The translations under genes were made by a program, and so were the position numbers. The notes beneath the pieces are model-generated. The model did no database searches. It was not told where the DNA came from and saw nothing but the letters and a program-made list of their open reading frames with translations. Positions 43,222-54,199 of a DNA stretch of 64,000 nucleotides are shown piece by piece (the first letter of the stretch is position 1; each line of letters opens with the position of its first letter). Source of the stretch: Skeletonema tropicum (Eukaryota; Bacillariophyta; Thalassiosirophyceae; Thalassiosirales; Thalassiosiraceae); the NCBI GenBank assembly GCA_037178625.1, contig CM074134.1, positions 1,798,001 through 1,862,000 of the forward strand. The letters run 5' to 3'.

Positions 43222-44633
43222 AATGAGAATCCAACTTTCAAAAAAGCAAACGGTCACCCCAAATTCATCAAAACTCAAATAAAACAGCAACCCGAAACCA
43301 CCTCGCTCGCTCAACCCATCGACAACACTGCTTGAGTTACCTATTGACCATGATAAGACGCTGCGGACCGCCGGCCGCCTCCACCTGCCCTCTCATCATC
43401 CGCAATGTATAACGTCAACACTGTACGGACATGATAAATTATGGATATGTCAAAGAACGGAGCATGATGGGAATTATTTTCTGCTGTGAACAGAACGGAC
43501 AAATACCAAAAATAATTGGTGAGAACAACTCTTTTCATGCCACCGACTCGTATTAACTTCAACCATGCTCTAACATTTCCACTTACATGTCTCTTTTGAC
43601 GAAGGATAAAGTAATTCTCTCTATTCCATCTATCATGGCTTGTGTTGAATGCCGAAGGGCCAAGGCAAGGACGAAGACGGACCTAATAAAGCATGAGTCG
43701 CTTCCACCACAACGAATTCAACGTTCGTCCCCTTTGGGACACATAGAATCACCCGGTGATACAAGTGATGTTGATGTGCAACAAGGGTTCGGTATTTTGT
43801 CAGGGAAGAAGAGGGCTCTGGTCAATCAGAAATGACAACTCACTCAAGTATCAAGTGATCACTTCAAGGATGGCATTAGAAAAGAAAGGAATATCTAGGT
43901 AGCTTATCTGCACTTGTGTCAACAAGCTTCCTCAAGGCTGCTCGGGCTGCTTTTCTGTTTACTCTCTGTGCTATTTTCTTGACCTGCTCCAACGGTGTTC
44001 CATGGAGAAGAACTGACTTGAGACGAAAGGGGTGGCCATTGTTGAGAAGAAAGATGAGTCATCAGTAGTGGGTGTTAAAGTTTTGGCGTCTCAACCGATG
44101 CGTCGAATAAAACCAACTGCGCGTGACTCTTCATACCGACCTGCAATGGACACTCTTGACGTTCTCGATGAATTCCGAATTACTGCACGCGAAGAATTTG
44201 GGCGGCAAAAGGTAAGAAGTCATTTTTGAAATACACATTCCTCCGATTACAGACGTTGTCAATTATCGAGAGGAAAGATGAGTCATCAGTAGTGGGTGTT
44301 AAAGTTTCGGCGTCTCAACCGATGCGTCGGATAAAACCTACTGCGGATGACTCGTCCCACCGACCTGCAATAGACACTATTTCTGTAACAGCTCTCCAAG
44401 ACCTCTTCTCTCCAGAAGTAGTAGTGTCCGACGTCGGCGAAGTTTTGAGGTGCAGCCTTCTTTGTTGTCGAACTTAGTCATGCAGCTCCAAAGGTCGCAG
44501 CCACTTGCAATAAAATAGTTGATGGTTGCTTGCTGTACCAAGTATTGACGCACGCTAGTGGACCGAAGTCATATCATGTGCATCCCATTTCGCCGACGCA
44601 CCAAAAGTGGACAGCAACACCGTAATTACAACA
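43222..44633. other. Element interior with duplicated segments of the transposase 3' end
   Basis: Segment 44042-44157 is repeated at 44270-44385 (shared AAAGATGAGTCATCAGTAG and CTCAACCGATGCGTCG). Segment 44388-44460 repeats the transposase C-terminal coding DNA at about 44697-44768 (shared CCAAGACCTCTTCT and GTCGGCGAAGTT). A plus frame of 82 codons at 43587-43835 has no recognised content. This part looks built by serial partial duplication. Confidence 0.6.
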
Positions 44634-46854
44634 CTAACTTGAAAATCTACTATTCTTAGCAACTTTTACCCTTGGTGGCCCATTGTACTCTCTAGAAGTA
44701 ACAGCTTTCCAAGACCTCTTCTTTCCAGCCGTAGTGGGTTCCGTCGTCGGCGAAGTTGAAGAGTCTTGAGATGCGGCTTCCTTTGCAGCTATTTTCTTGT
44801 GCATGTCAGCAATGCACGACTTCATCATGCGCTCAAACTCTGGTGCCATTTCAGGGCATTGTTTGAGGAGATCACATGCTTCATTAAAGACTGGCTTCAA
44901 TGCGACCTGTACATCTCTAGTAGAATCGACTTCTTGCAAAGAAAGGGTATCTTGTTGGTTCAATTCATCCATGATGGCTTCAAAGTTACCATCGCTTGAG
45001 GCACGAAGCACATCAATTTCACCAAGAATGTAATCATCATCAACAGAGGCTTCCAATTCTTGAGACCCAGATGGGAGATGAGTTTCTGACAACAACATAT
45101 CAAATCTGTCAGACCTGTAATGTTGCAAGAGAGAGGGCAGTGAAGCTTTCGGATAGTTCTTGATCCGTTCAACAGCAGGCAAGGGTTCAACGGGTGGCTT
45201 GATCGGCATTGACGAAGGAATGACATGGCAAAACTGCGGCCCCTTAGCATCATTCTTGGCAAGATGATGAAAAAGTTTCGGCATCTCTTTTTCTTCAGGA
45301 CATTCTGGACACCTATATCCCCAATACATGTAATTTGTCCACCATCTTACACTGACACTATGATGTCCAAATCCTTCGAACTTTGTACCATTTGCGTCGC
45401 AAACTGCATTTGCCGATGCATTCATATGTGGGCAGGGAAATCCAGCTCGCTGAAAGTGATAACAATCACAGCTACTGCAGGTTTCATTCAAATCAACAGT
45501 ATATGCTCTGCTGAAACGTGGACAATATGCACCTCCAATGTCATCCTCTTCTTCGCTACCCTTGCCATTTGTGTCGTCTGATGAAATTGTGGCATCATCA
45601 TCCTCGGCGGACGACCAATCATCAATATAGCGAGAGACAAAGGAATGGTCACAATTCTTCTGCCAACACGGCGAACTTTGTAAAGTTGCGCTCTCTTATG
45701 TGATTGGACCATCAACCCCTCCGCGTAAGTCAGTAAATGCGGGCCAGTCGGAAGATTTGACCAAGAAGACTTGTCTCTATTCCGGAAGTCTCTGCCCACT
45801 ATTTGATCCAATTCTGCCCGCTTTGCACGATCTTGAATGGACATAGCCTTGGCAGCTGTGTTCATCGCATGAGTTGCTTTTACGGCTGCAGCATGAGACT
45901 TGAGACCATGGTTTGTCCCTTCATGAGCAGAAGTTGTGGCAACACATAGATTGAAGACTTCACTCCTGGGATAGAACAGGTAGAGATCCTCATTTGGGAA
46001 TACATATCCCTTGATGAAAGCAATTGCTCTAGCAATAAGATCCTTCCTGTTTCCAGCCATCTTCAGAGCATGTTTGCTAGTGAGGCATGAAATTAGTAAA
46101 TGCTTGCTGATGTCGTACTCCTCTTGAGTGTGGCAATAACCCGGCCGTGTCCAAGAGTACATCCAGCTATGGATTTGTCGCACAAATGTCATCCATGCTG
46201 GGTTTCGTGATGTATCCCAGTTAGTAGTACCCACATGCCTATTCCAACCATTTCCGAACATATGAAAGGAACATCCGCCAATTCTAGCGTGTGGGCATAA
46301 CAATTTGATCGCGATTCGAAGCTCCGCATTCTGTTGTGGATCTCCATCGCAGATTAAGAAGCGAACTCTTGCTAAGACATGTGCGGGCAATATTTTCCTC
46401 AAGCCTTCCTGAAACACATACCGAAAGGATGCTCGTCGTTGGTCAGGCAACCACACACGGCAGAAAACAACCTGCTTGTCGACACTTGTGCGGCATGACA
46501 AGGTCAACAAGTGGAACCCATTCTTGTTTGTATGGCTCGTCACATCGAAAGTGACAACCTCAGGACATAGAAAGAAGTAGTGCAAAACTGCAATAGTCCC
46601 TCGGTAAACTTTATATTTATATCTTTCTTACTAGGACCGACACTGTACGCATCTGACTTAGACTGAATATAGTTCTCTGTGAGAGCAACGCTCCACTTAG
46701 AACATCGTATCGCTCCGCTCGGCTCATCTTCCCCATGGAGATGCTCCGCTCGCTGCGCTCGCTTCGCATAGGAGACGGCCCTTCCATTGTCAAGGTGACA
46801 TTCATTGTGCGGTGGTAGGTAGGTGGTAGGTGTAGTGGGTGTGGGAGCACAGGG
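44634..46854 (-). CDS. MULE transposase with SWIM zinc finger, frameshifted
   Basis: DDE transposase of the Mutator superfamily. Reading leftward, an upstream stretch (46854-46632: R-C-S-K-W-S-V-A-L-T-E-N-Y) joins the main frame if a 44-bp GT-AG intron (46588-46631) is removed, giving Y-S-V-G-P then L-H-Y-F-F-L. The core has the first Asp in T-F-D-V-T-S-H-T-N-K (about 46546), the second in I-C-D-G-D-P-Q-Q, a C-S-F-H motif, and the Glu in S-A-H-E-G-T-N-H-G. Near 45660 the frame shifts by one base; the other frame continues H-S-F-V-S-R-Y-I-D-D-W to a SWIM finger (C-D-C-Y-H-F, then F-P-C-P-H-M-N) and a C-terminal tail ending at 44634. The N-terminal boundary is not resolved. With the frameshift this copy is probably inactive unless the shift is a sequence error. 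Confidence 0.8.
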
Positions 46855-47237
46855 CTACACGTCCACCTCCCTAGTTCAATTTTTGTAGGAATTAGTATAC
46901 TCCTACGTATTACCCCTATTTTATCCCTATAATGAGATGGCTGTCCCGTTTGTGCTCTTTTGACGATCCGCGAAACGGGCATCCCCGGCGCGCCGCCCGT
47001 TTTTCATCATCACCACTCACCACAACAAAAGTTGCACAAAACCATGGTACGATGTTGTTGCTATCCGAACTACTATTAATAATTCAGCCTCATTGATAAG
47101 CTACATTGCAGTTTTTTAAATTGGATCGCATCGTAATATTTGTAGTTCAGCAGAAAAAAACTGCAATGTAGATACCTGCTCAAAACAAGGGGCCGTCACG
47201 TGGGCATCATTACTGCAATTTACACACAACTTCGACA

Positions 47238-49529
47238 ATGGCGAGATCAAATCGTCGATGTGTTCGATCCTGCCAAAAGATTGACAAACCAACCGAAGCG
47301 TGTAAAGATCTATCCCGCTTTCGAACGGCCTTTGCGGCATATCTACTAGCATCTGCTGAATCTGTGAGCGAAGAATGCTGGTTCACTATCCGAGGTAGGC
47401 ACCAATGGGGTCTCTCGCTTCATCTTGGCCTGGACACACGGCAGTACAGTGCTCTACTACTTGCATGCGGTTTGGTGAGTACTACGAAGACCACACCTGG
47501 TGCATCATCTGTCTCGTGTTCAGAACCTTTCTGGAGAGACACCTTCCTTAAAAGGTATGGATTATTTGATGGCATCAAAGGACATTGCGAAGTTACGGAT
47601 GGAGGAATTAAGCGCGAGCGCATGGATGAAGATGGCGTCGAACATTCGACAAAGCCTCAATACATTAAAATGCAATGTCTTCGTATTGGCAAGTACAAAC
47701 AAAGGGGGGCGACAGTGAAGGCAACAGCACAAATAAATAATGGTCAATTCCATTCCAATTCAGTCACATTCAACCACAAACATCGAACGGCACGACGTCG
47801 ACTATTCAATGACATACGCGATGACTTCACAAAGTATCTCTTCGATGATCGTATTGATGAAGTAATGCGTTGGGTGGAGATGACAGATGTTTTTGGTGAA
47901 CCCCTTCCCGGCAATACTGATGTCGACAGTGATGGTAGTGATGTCGACAGTGATGGTAGTGATGTCGAAGAAGATAAGGTGGTTGAGAAAGCGGCTGCTG
48001 TAGGAGCTGACGAAGAAGATGAAAAGAAGCCTCCTGCAGGTAAAGATTTAAACAAGGAAACATTTGCAGACATTAATCCAGCCATTGCACAAAAATTCAT
48101 GGCCTTCAAGAAGAAACATGATGACTACCTAGCAGCACGCATGGAGTTGATTAAGGAGATAAAAAATGATCCAACATATCAGGAGAAATTTGCAACTTCG
48201 GAAGAGCTACATACTCTTATACAGCATCCAAACACCGACCCCACTTCAATATGCACCAAAGCCGAAATGCCAACCATAGAGACTCCGGCAGAACTGCAAC
48301 GTGACTTCAGTCTTCTCGCTTCTAAGGAGGATCCACACTTGAAGAAAGGGACTGTTGTTATATTTCCTTGTCTACATGGTATGCTAGGTGTTGGTAATGC
48401 AATCATGGATTTCTTTTTTGACGAAATTGATCGATTTGTCGAGCCGATCACACGTGCAGAGCTTGCTGTACGTGAGAGTATTCCAAACAACAAATCATTG
48501 CTGGAAGAGGAGGAGAACTCGTTAACATTATGGGATGCCGCACCAGAAGGTGGCAAAGAGTTGAAGAGATTGGGGAGGGAGATTGGGCGGGTAGTTCGAC
48601 CGATGACTCAGGAAATGCACAACCAACTACTTGATAAGGAGAGTCGTATCAACGCACTGACAGAAGTTCGCAAGAAGATGACAAACAACATCGCTAAGCT
48701 TACCGAAGAAATATCGAGTGCAAAGAAAAAGCTTGAAGCATTCCGTAAGAAACGCAAGGTAACAAATTCATCAATCTACAATGGGGTTGAGCGTATTTTC
48801 AAAATCTACAACATTGTCCGTGCTGCATACCATGGGGGCGACTTCAATGGTGTCAACATCATCACGCTGATGCAAAAGTCACAACAAATTATGACTCAAA
48901 TCCAACAATTCATGATTGAAAATAAGCGGGACCATACAACAGAGCAAGAACTCATTACCCTTTGCAATGAAGTAAGGAAAGCTCTGGTACTATGGGATGA
49001 TGTCTTCTCCAAAGCAAACAAAGAATATGAATCTACAACTGTTGACTGGGTGACAAAGCATTGTGACGACACACAGAAATCTATCGAGCAGGCAATGTTT
49101 CAGATGCGGTTGATGGGCTTTAGCATAACTCCAAAAATGCATGGATTGGAGTGTCATCTTGTGCATCTAATGAGAACCATACCTGGTGGTATCCATCAGA
49201 TGATTGAGCATTGGGTGGAGCAGTACCATCAAAAAGCAGCGGAAATGGAAAGGATGTGGACAGGGCATCCATATGAAGAACAAGCGGGGTTTTGTGTACG
49301 CAGAGAGAATATGTTAAGCAAGAAAGGTACTATGGACGCAGGAGTACGAGTCAAAGACTCGTTACGTAAACAAAAGCGCAAGCGAACAGAAACAACACTT
49401 GCCGAGGAGGAAAGAATCAGGGAAGCCAGGCGCTTAATCAAACAGGAAGTGCAAGAAAAAATGGATATTGAAGCAGGAGAAGGTAGTATCGATATTGATG
49501 GCAATGATGGAACCATAGGCACTTTGTAA
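47238..49529 (+). CDS. Uncharacterised second protein of the Mutator-like element
   Basis: An uninterrupted 763-codon ORF lying wholly between the TIRs and divergent from the transposase, so it is most likely the element's accessory gene. No family was recognised. Features: a basic N-terminus with four Cys in the first 50 residues (C-V-R-S-C, E-A-C); a folded-looking region to about 220; an acidic tandem repeat V-D-S-D-G-S-D (about 230-245, from a duplicated 21-bp unit at 47929-47970); a second domain to about 460; coiled-coil-like helices about 460-520; then I-T-P-K-M-H-G-L-E-C-H-L (about 632) with W-V-E-Q-Y-H-Q-K shortly after; and a basic tail with K-Q-K-R-K-R. P-K-x-H-x-x-E-x-H followed by E-x-x-H occurs, from memory, in ORFs of other eukaryotic transposons. 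Confidence 0.75.
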   Translation: MARSNRRCVRSCQKIDKPTEACKDLSRFRTAFAAYLLASAESVSEECWFTIRGRHQWGLSLHLGLDTRQYSALLLACGLVSTTKTTPGASSVSCSEPFWRDTFLKRYGLFDGIKGHCEVTDGGIKRERMDEDGVEHSTKPQYIKMQCLRIGKYKQRGATVKATAQINNGQFHSNSVTFNHKHRTARRRLFNDIRDDFTKYLFDDRIDEVMRWVEMTDVFGEPLPGNTDVDSDGSDVDSDGSDVEEDKVVEKAAAVGADEEDEKKPPAGKDLNKETFADINPAIAQKFMAFKKKHDDYLAARMELIKEIKNDPTYQEKFATSEELHTLIQHPNTDPTSICTKAEMPTIETPAELQRDFSLLASKEDPHLKKGTVVIFPCLHGMLGVGNAIMDFFFDEIDRFVEPITRAELAVRESIPNNKSLLEEEENSLTLWDAAPEGGKELKRLGREIGRVVRPMTQEMHNQLLDKESRINALTEVRKKMTNNIAKLTEEISSAKKKLEAFRKKRKVTNSSIYNGVERIFKIYNIVRAAYHGGDFNGVNIITLMQKSQQIMTQIQQFMIENKRDHTTEQELITLCNEVRKALVLWDDVFSKANKEYESTTVDWVTKHCDDTQKSIEQAMFQMRLMGFSITPKMHGLECHLVHLMRTIPGGIHQMIEHWVEQYHQKAAEMERMWTGHPYEEQAGFCVRRENMLSKKGTMDAGVRVKDSLRKQKRKRTETTLAEEERIREARRLIKQEVQEKMDIEAGEGSIDIDGNDGTIGTL

Positions 49530-49730
49530 TAAGCAGTATAATGAGCATGTTGTCAATCGAGTAGGTAGTTTCACTAGTAGTTTTTGGTAGTTTCGCGGTA
49601 GTTTTTGGTTCCCGCATTTTTCTACTGGGATTTTAATTCCTACGTAGGCCTGTAGCACTGTGGGAGGTGCGGTGAGGTCGTGGAAGTGAACTAACCGTTG
49701 GCTTGGAGCGGATTTGAAATAGAGGAGGTT

Positions 49731-49824
49731 CTTGTGTACAAGAAATCCAGTACCCGGACCTTTGGGTTGGAAATAATGGGACTCCGTCCTAATAACTGAA
49801 CCTGAACTGCCAATAATAGGAATG
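49731..49824. repeat. Right TIR of the Mutator-like element
   Basis: Inverse of 43128-43221 with one mismatch. It starts CTTGTGTACAAGAAATCC and ends CAATAATAGGAATG. Confidence 0.95.
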
Positions 49825-50722
49825 CTTTAATAGAAGTAACTGAACCTGAACATAAATTCTGTCAGGTCTTGCGAGCGCGCCAATAATTTTTCTGGGAATC
49901 GATCGTCCGCCAACAAGAGCAACCGCGCGCCAGTAAACTGATTTTCTGGTCGGGTGGTGGATGGAGTATCGTCTACTTCTTATCCTTTTTCTTTTGGTGC
50001 GTATCCAGGCTACAGGGTTGGTTTGCTTTGATTGGGACCGCAAACTAATACGTAGCAGTACGTAAGTGGCAAAAGAAGTGCAGCATCACATACAAACAAT
50101 GCTCATATCTAGGATACTAACTGCTGCCTGGCTACTGGTCTACTCTCATGAAGCCTTTCAGTTGATACCTGCTCATCTCATCTGTTCATATTCTATCTGC
50201 ACATGTTTGGCTTCTACATCTGCAGTAATGCACTTGGTTTAGTATTATTATAGCATCGAGATTAGTTGCGAGACAATGGTAAGTTTAATACCAGTCAGCA
50301 AAAGAAAAGAATATTCTACATTGCTTGACAAGCAATTGAATTGATGATTCCACACTGTGTTGATGATGATGATGTACGTACTTCCGGGCAATTAATTTAG
50401 TAAGTAGGTACATGTACTTCCCTATCGGATGTTCATTGTTCACCAAGATGGGACACCTTCGCCTTTTTTGGTCACGAGAACCAATGTGCGAAAGCAGTCG
50501 TTGGGAAAGCACCTGTCTTGCCACCAAACCGCTCCCAAAAAATGGGCGGCTGTACTAATTCCTACAGTGCCTGAAATTTGAAATATACCGCCAACAGCGT
50601 TTGAAGGTGTAATTCGCTTGTTTGAAAAGCCCATGCTGGCCCTCCATTTGCCTTTCGACCCAAGGCAACCACGCCGCAGCCCATAATATCGTTTAACCAT
50701 ACTCCTATCCCAACCAAAGATC
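49825..50722. other. Intergenic region right of the Mutator-like element
   Basis: About 900 bp. It includes the extra AACTGAACCTGAAC at about 49838 and a TGATGATGATG run near 50359. Minus frames at 49789-50043 and 50285-50889 have no recognised composition, and the latter overlaps the Ser-rich gene antisense. No gene called. Confidence 0.4.
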
Positions 50723-51520
50723 ATGAACCCTGCTATCTTCTCCGCATCCAAGGCAGCCGCTGTATCAGCCTCCTCGTCAACAGCATCATTATTCTCAGAA
50801 GCATCTGCCTCCTCTGGTATGAAATCAGCTAGCAACGCCACGTTTGCAGCTGATGAACTCGACAGTGTCTTCCGAATTGGATCCACCAACGATTCTTCTA
50901 CACATAATCGACATGACGATCATCTAGCTAGAGACAGTAGCTTACGTCGGCGACGTTTCATCTCGCCCTCTTTCGCTACCGACGGAGAACTTTCCACATT
51001 CTCGGAAGAAGAGAATGATGCATCCGATGCATCTGATGACAACCAAGAGAGCGTCAGCTCAATAGGTATCCATCTTTCATTCCGTCAAAGCAACAGGCGC
51101 AACATCTTCTATCCATCACGTAGGGTGCAATCGCCTTTGTCTGACATCTTCCGCATGCCCATCAGTGGGACGAAGCGTCAATGTGAAGACATGATGGATG
51201 ACGATGATCAAAACGCCAACACTACCAACACCAGACCTCTTTTGTGCCGTGCAAATCATATCTGCAGCAGCGATAACAGCGATGATTGCTCAACTTCATC
51301 ATCGTCAGAGGAGTCGTTGGACGACCAAGTGATGTTGTCATCACCAAGAAGTTCCAAGCGCATGTGCCTGAGCAGGAATGATTCCCCGTCCTCCTACATC
51401 TCCTTGTTCTCAGTGACATCACCAGCCACTATTGATTACAGAGGAGCTGATAGTGCGATTATCACTCCAAAGAGGCTTGAACACCCCCTGGCTAGCAGTG
51501 GCTCTCTGATTGAGAGCTAA
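50723..51520 (+). CDS. Hypothetical Ser-rich disordered protein
   Basis: A 265-residue frame, no family recognised. It is rich in Ser, Asp and Asn: Ala/Ser repeats at the start (A-V-S-A-S-S-S-T-A-S), an acidic Ser cluster (E-E-E-N-D-A-S-D-A-S-D-D), then M-M-D-D-D-D-Q-N and a run of Ser near 200 (C-S-T-S-S-S-S-E-E-S). Short basic patches (R-R-R-R-F, S-S-K-R-M) could be localisation or phosphorylation sites. Codon pattern and length favour a real gene, but composition alone would also allow a spurious frame. Confidence 0.5.
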   Translation: MNPAIFSASKAAAVSASSSTASLFSEASASSGMKSASNATFAADELDSVFRIGSTNDSSTHNRHDDHLARDSSLRRRRFISPSFATDGELSTFSEEENDASDASDDNQESVSSIGIHLSFRQSNRRNIFYPSRRVQSPLSDIFRMPISGTKRQCEDMMDDDDQNANTTNTRPLLCRANHICSSDNSDDCSTSSSSEESLDDQVMLSSPRSSKRMCLSRNDSPSSYISLFSVTSPATIDYRGADSAIITPKRLEHPLASSGSLIES

Positions 51521-52136
51521 AGGGTTGCGAGTTGATTCGCCACTCTCTTTCAGAAGGATAGTTTTTCTACTCTGCTGCTTTGATTTAGATGAATTATAGT
51601 GTAACCAATAGACAATACAAACATATTATTTCTTTTCAAGAATACCTTTATGCAGATGTGTTGAGCAAACTGGATTCATGGTGAAAATTGAGCACTTTTT
51701 TCGCTTTTCACTCACAAGTCGTGAACTGTTGTGATCAACAGATCAACTCACGCAAAGCACAGCTACATCTTTTGCTCTAGAGATGAAACTGTTCAGTATT
51801 GCACCGCAGCACAACCATAAAAGCGGCGAGGTATGCCTGGGTTACCGCACGATCGACCCCGGGTTCTCGATTCTCGATCTCTTGCTCTTTATTTTATTTT
51901 GATTTGACCTTTTCTCGCGGTCTTTCGACGCTGATGCCGGGTTGAAAAATCTTGTACAAGAAAGACCCCTGATATGGAGAAAGCAATCCAGATCTATCAA
52001 AGCAGATCCATCCATCAACATCTCAAGCACAGATCCATTCCATCACCATCAAGCACAAGCAACTACAAGCAACCAATCAACACAACCACATCTTACCTTG
52101 CGAGGAATATTACCGAGAGAGAGGAAGTTGCTCAGC
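51521..52136. other. Intergenic region upstream of the coiled-coil gene
   Basis: About 600 bp with no recognised gene. The downstream frame is open back to 51942 but has no ATG before 52137, so that part is taken as 5' leader. CGATCGACCCCGGG near 51851 and TTCTCGATTCTCGATCTC near 51864 are the only visible small repeats. Confidence 0.4.
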
Positions 52137-53651
52137 ATGAAATTACTATTTAGTTGCTCGAGAAATGACATTGGAGGAGTACTATCACCGCCACTCCTCT
52201 TTGTGATGGTGTCGTCTCTCTTGTACTCTGCCGCACCGGTATCATCATCTCGAGGTGTGCCATTTCTCCCCTCCATCAGGAACTCTCGAAATGCTGCCAA
52301 GGAAGCATACGCAGCTCATTTAGAAAACGAGCTAGAAGTGACCCGACGCCAGCTCTATACTTCGCAAAATACATGTACCACGCTACGAAAACGATGTGAC
52401 GACCAGCGAAAGGAGACTTTGCGTCTGATGTCTTCTGCTGCCGCTACAACTTCAGCAGAGAAAGATAGGGAACAAAATAAAGAACAGCTCGTCCAGCAAG
52501 AGAAGGAAATTGAAAGGCTGCAGAAGAAACTGCAGCAAGAGACGCAGCAATATCATGAGCAAGTTGAAAAATTAACCTTGTTGGAAGCTGAGATGAACGA
52601 AATAAAGAAAATGAAAATCCAAGCAAATGATGCGGAAGTTAAAGAGTATCAAAAGAAACTGGAACAATCACAGCAAACTCAGACTGAATATGAGAAAGAA
52701 ATACAATTATTGACCTTAAAGTTAGAAGCAGCCCAGCTGGCTGAGCAGCAGCAACGAGGTGACAAAGAGGATTTATCTTTATCGGTCCGCGCCCAGGAAT
52801 TGCAAGCACTGCTGCAAAGTGTACGTGAGAAATATTCGACTGTCTTGGCCACAGCCAAAGCTGGGGGGTATGATGAGACTTATCAAAAGGAGATTGAGAA
52901 TGAAATGGATCAATCTATTCAATTGGCACTGGAAAAAACTTTGAAAGCAGTAGAGGATGAATGGGAGACCCGCTATGCAGAGGTTGAAACTAAGTTGACC
53001 AAAATGAGCGACCATGTGGAAAGTTTGGAGAGCGAGAGGGATTCAGCGCTGCGTCAATTAAAAGCGAGTATTTCCTCTTCATCAGCTGCGGAGGTAAATG
53101 AAGAAGAGCTTACTCTGGAGCTAAAAGAGAGGCTTACAAATGAGTTGACCGATCAACTAACTGAACAATTGACGGCAGAACTGAAAAAGACCATGACAAA
53201 GAAAATAGAGAAAAAGTACAAGAAGAAGTATAAACGAATGCAACAAGAACTCGAAGAGCAGAAAATAGCAAGTGAGCAATCGAGCGCTGAACTAAACGAA
53301 GAGCAACGTCAAGAGATGGAAGCAGAAATATCTGCCGCAAGAGAGCAATGTGAACTTGATTACAAAGTAAAGCTCGACGAATTGCAGAAGCAAAGCGATG
53401 AACGCGTCCAGATTGAGAAAGAACGCATGAGGAAGTTGGTTAGAGCTCTATTAGAGCGAGAGGCCAAGCAGAAACGTGATGCCATAGGTAATGCGTCAAA
53501 GAAAGGGTCGAAGAAGAAGAAGAAGAAGCAAAAAGTTGCCCGGTCTAACGAAGACAATGATGCTGATGAAATGATTGAGTCAACAGTACCGTTGTCTTCA
53601 AGAGGAAAGAAGCAATCAAGGAAAGGGGTTCCGCGGCCAAGTAGTTTTTGA
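52137..53651 (+). CDS. Signal-peptide coiled-coil protein
   Basis: A 504-residue protein of unknown function. The N-terminus M-K-L-L-F-S has a hydrophobic stretch (L-L-F-V-M-V-S-S-L-L-Y-S-A-A, about residues 19-34) that is a signal peptide or anchor, so the protein enters the endomembrane or plastid route. From about 55 to 440 it is almost entirely Glu/Gln/Lys-rich heptads (E-K-E-I-E-R-L-Q-K-K-L-Q-Q-E) forming long coiled coils, with one break near V-R-E-K-Y-S-T-V-L-A-T-A-K-A-G-G-Y. The C-terminus is a poly-Lys patch (S-K-K-K-K-K-K-Q-K) then an acidic and Ser-rich end. ATG 52137 is the only in-frame ATG before the signal peptide. It could be a structural or tethering protein. Confidence 0.7.
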   Translation: MKLLFSCSRNDIGGVLSPPLLFVMVSSLLYSAAPVSSSRGVPFLPSIRNSRNAAKEAYAAHLENELEVTRRQLYTSQNTCTTLRKRCDDQRKETLRLMSSAAATTSAEKDREQNKEQLVQQEKEIERLQKKLQQETQQYHEQVEKLTLLEAEMNEIKKMKIQANDAEVKEYQKKLEQSQQTQTEYEKEIQLLTLKLEAAQLAEQQQRGDKEDLSLSVRAQELQALLQSVREKYSTVLATAKAGGYDETYQKEIENEMDQSIQLALEKTLKAVEDEWETRYAEVETKLTKMSDHVESLESERDSALRQLKASISSSSAAEVNEEELTLELKERLTNELTDQLTEQLTAELKKTMTKKIEKKYKKKYKRMQQELEEQKIASEQSSAELNEEQRQEMEAEISAAREQCELDYKVKLDELQKQSDERVQIEKERMRKLVRALLEREAKQKRDAIGNASKKGSKKKKKKQKVARSNEDNDADEMIESTVPLSSRGKKQSRKGVPRPSSF

Positions 53652-54199
53652 GGCTTGGGGCAATGTGAATTAAGCTAAAGTCAGTTTCACAGCTATTGTG
53701 TTCCTTGTGATGATTTATGCTGTACATCTCCGCTCTTATTCTTGCTGCTATTGGACTGTGCCTGGCGAAGATGACTTCGACATCCCTCCTACTGTCGGGT
53801 GGGGCTATACATGACTGCAGACATTATGGAGAAACAAAACTCGCAACTTGGGTGCAAATAGATAAGGTTGACAACAAATAATGCAATCACGCTCGATGCG
53901 TTCACAGTACTTTTTCGCTGTTTCTTCTTTTCAGTTATTTTTATTTGTTTCGAAGCAAAACAACTCAGAATAATCCATGATATAGCGATGGACTCTCCCG
54001 TTGCCGAACAGTGCTCTTCGGTATGCACTGCCAAAAAGTTTGATCTCGCATTTAGGTAAGTATCGATAGGTCGTTTGGAACACTGTAACCTTGCCACTAT
54101 AACAAGACACAGTTAAACAAAATTCTCTTCTCTCCACTGAACTCAAGACCAACAAGCTGTCTGTGGAGATTCTTAAAGAGAGCCTAAACTATTGTTCGC
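53652..54199. other. Convergent intergenic region
   Basis: About 550 bp between converging stops. Two overlapping minus frames and one plus frame near 53789-54155 show no recognised content. Nothing called. Confidence 0.4.

Larger units (their letters stand above)
43128..49824. mobile_element. Mutator-like (MULE) transposon with 94-bp TIRs and two divergent ORFs
   Basis: The 6.7-kb element is bounded by TIRs 43128-43221 and 49731-49824, which match at 93 of 94 positions when one is reversed. It carries a MULE-type transposase on the minus strand (44634 to about 46854) and a 763-codon ORF on the plus strand (47238-49529), with the two 5' ends facing each other. The near-identity of the ends suggests recent activity, although the transposase has a frameshift. 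No 9-bp target duplication was found; the left flank is minisatellite and the right flank starts CTTTAATAG. Beyond the right TIR, AACTGAACCTGAAC is repeated once more (about 49838), a partial copy of TIR sequence. The MULE assignment comes from the transposase. Confidence 0.88.

Noticed and set aside
46617..46982. 121-codon minus-strand frame upstream of the transposase
   Set aside because: Another frame of the same DNA continues the transposase sequence (K-W-S-V-A-L-T-E-N-Y) across a GT-AG junction, so this one is a shadow.
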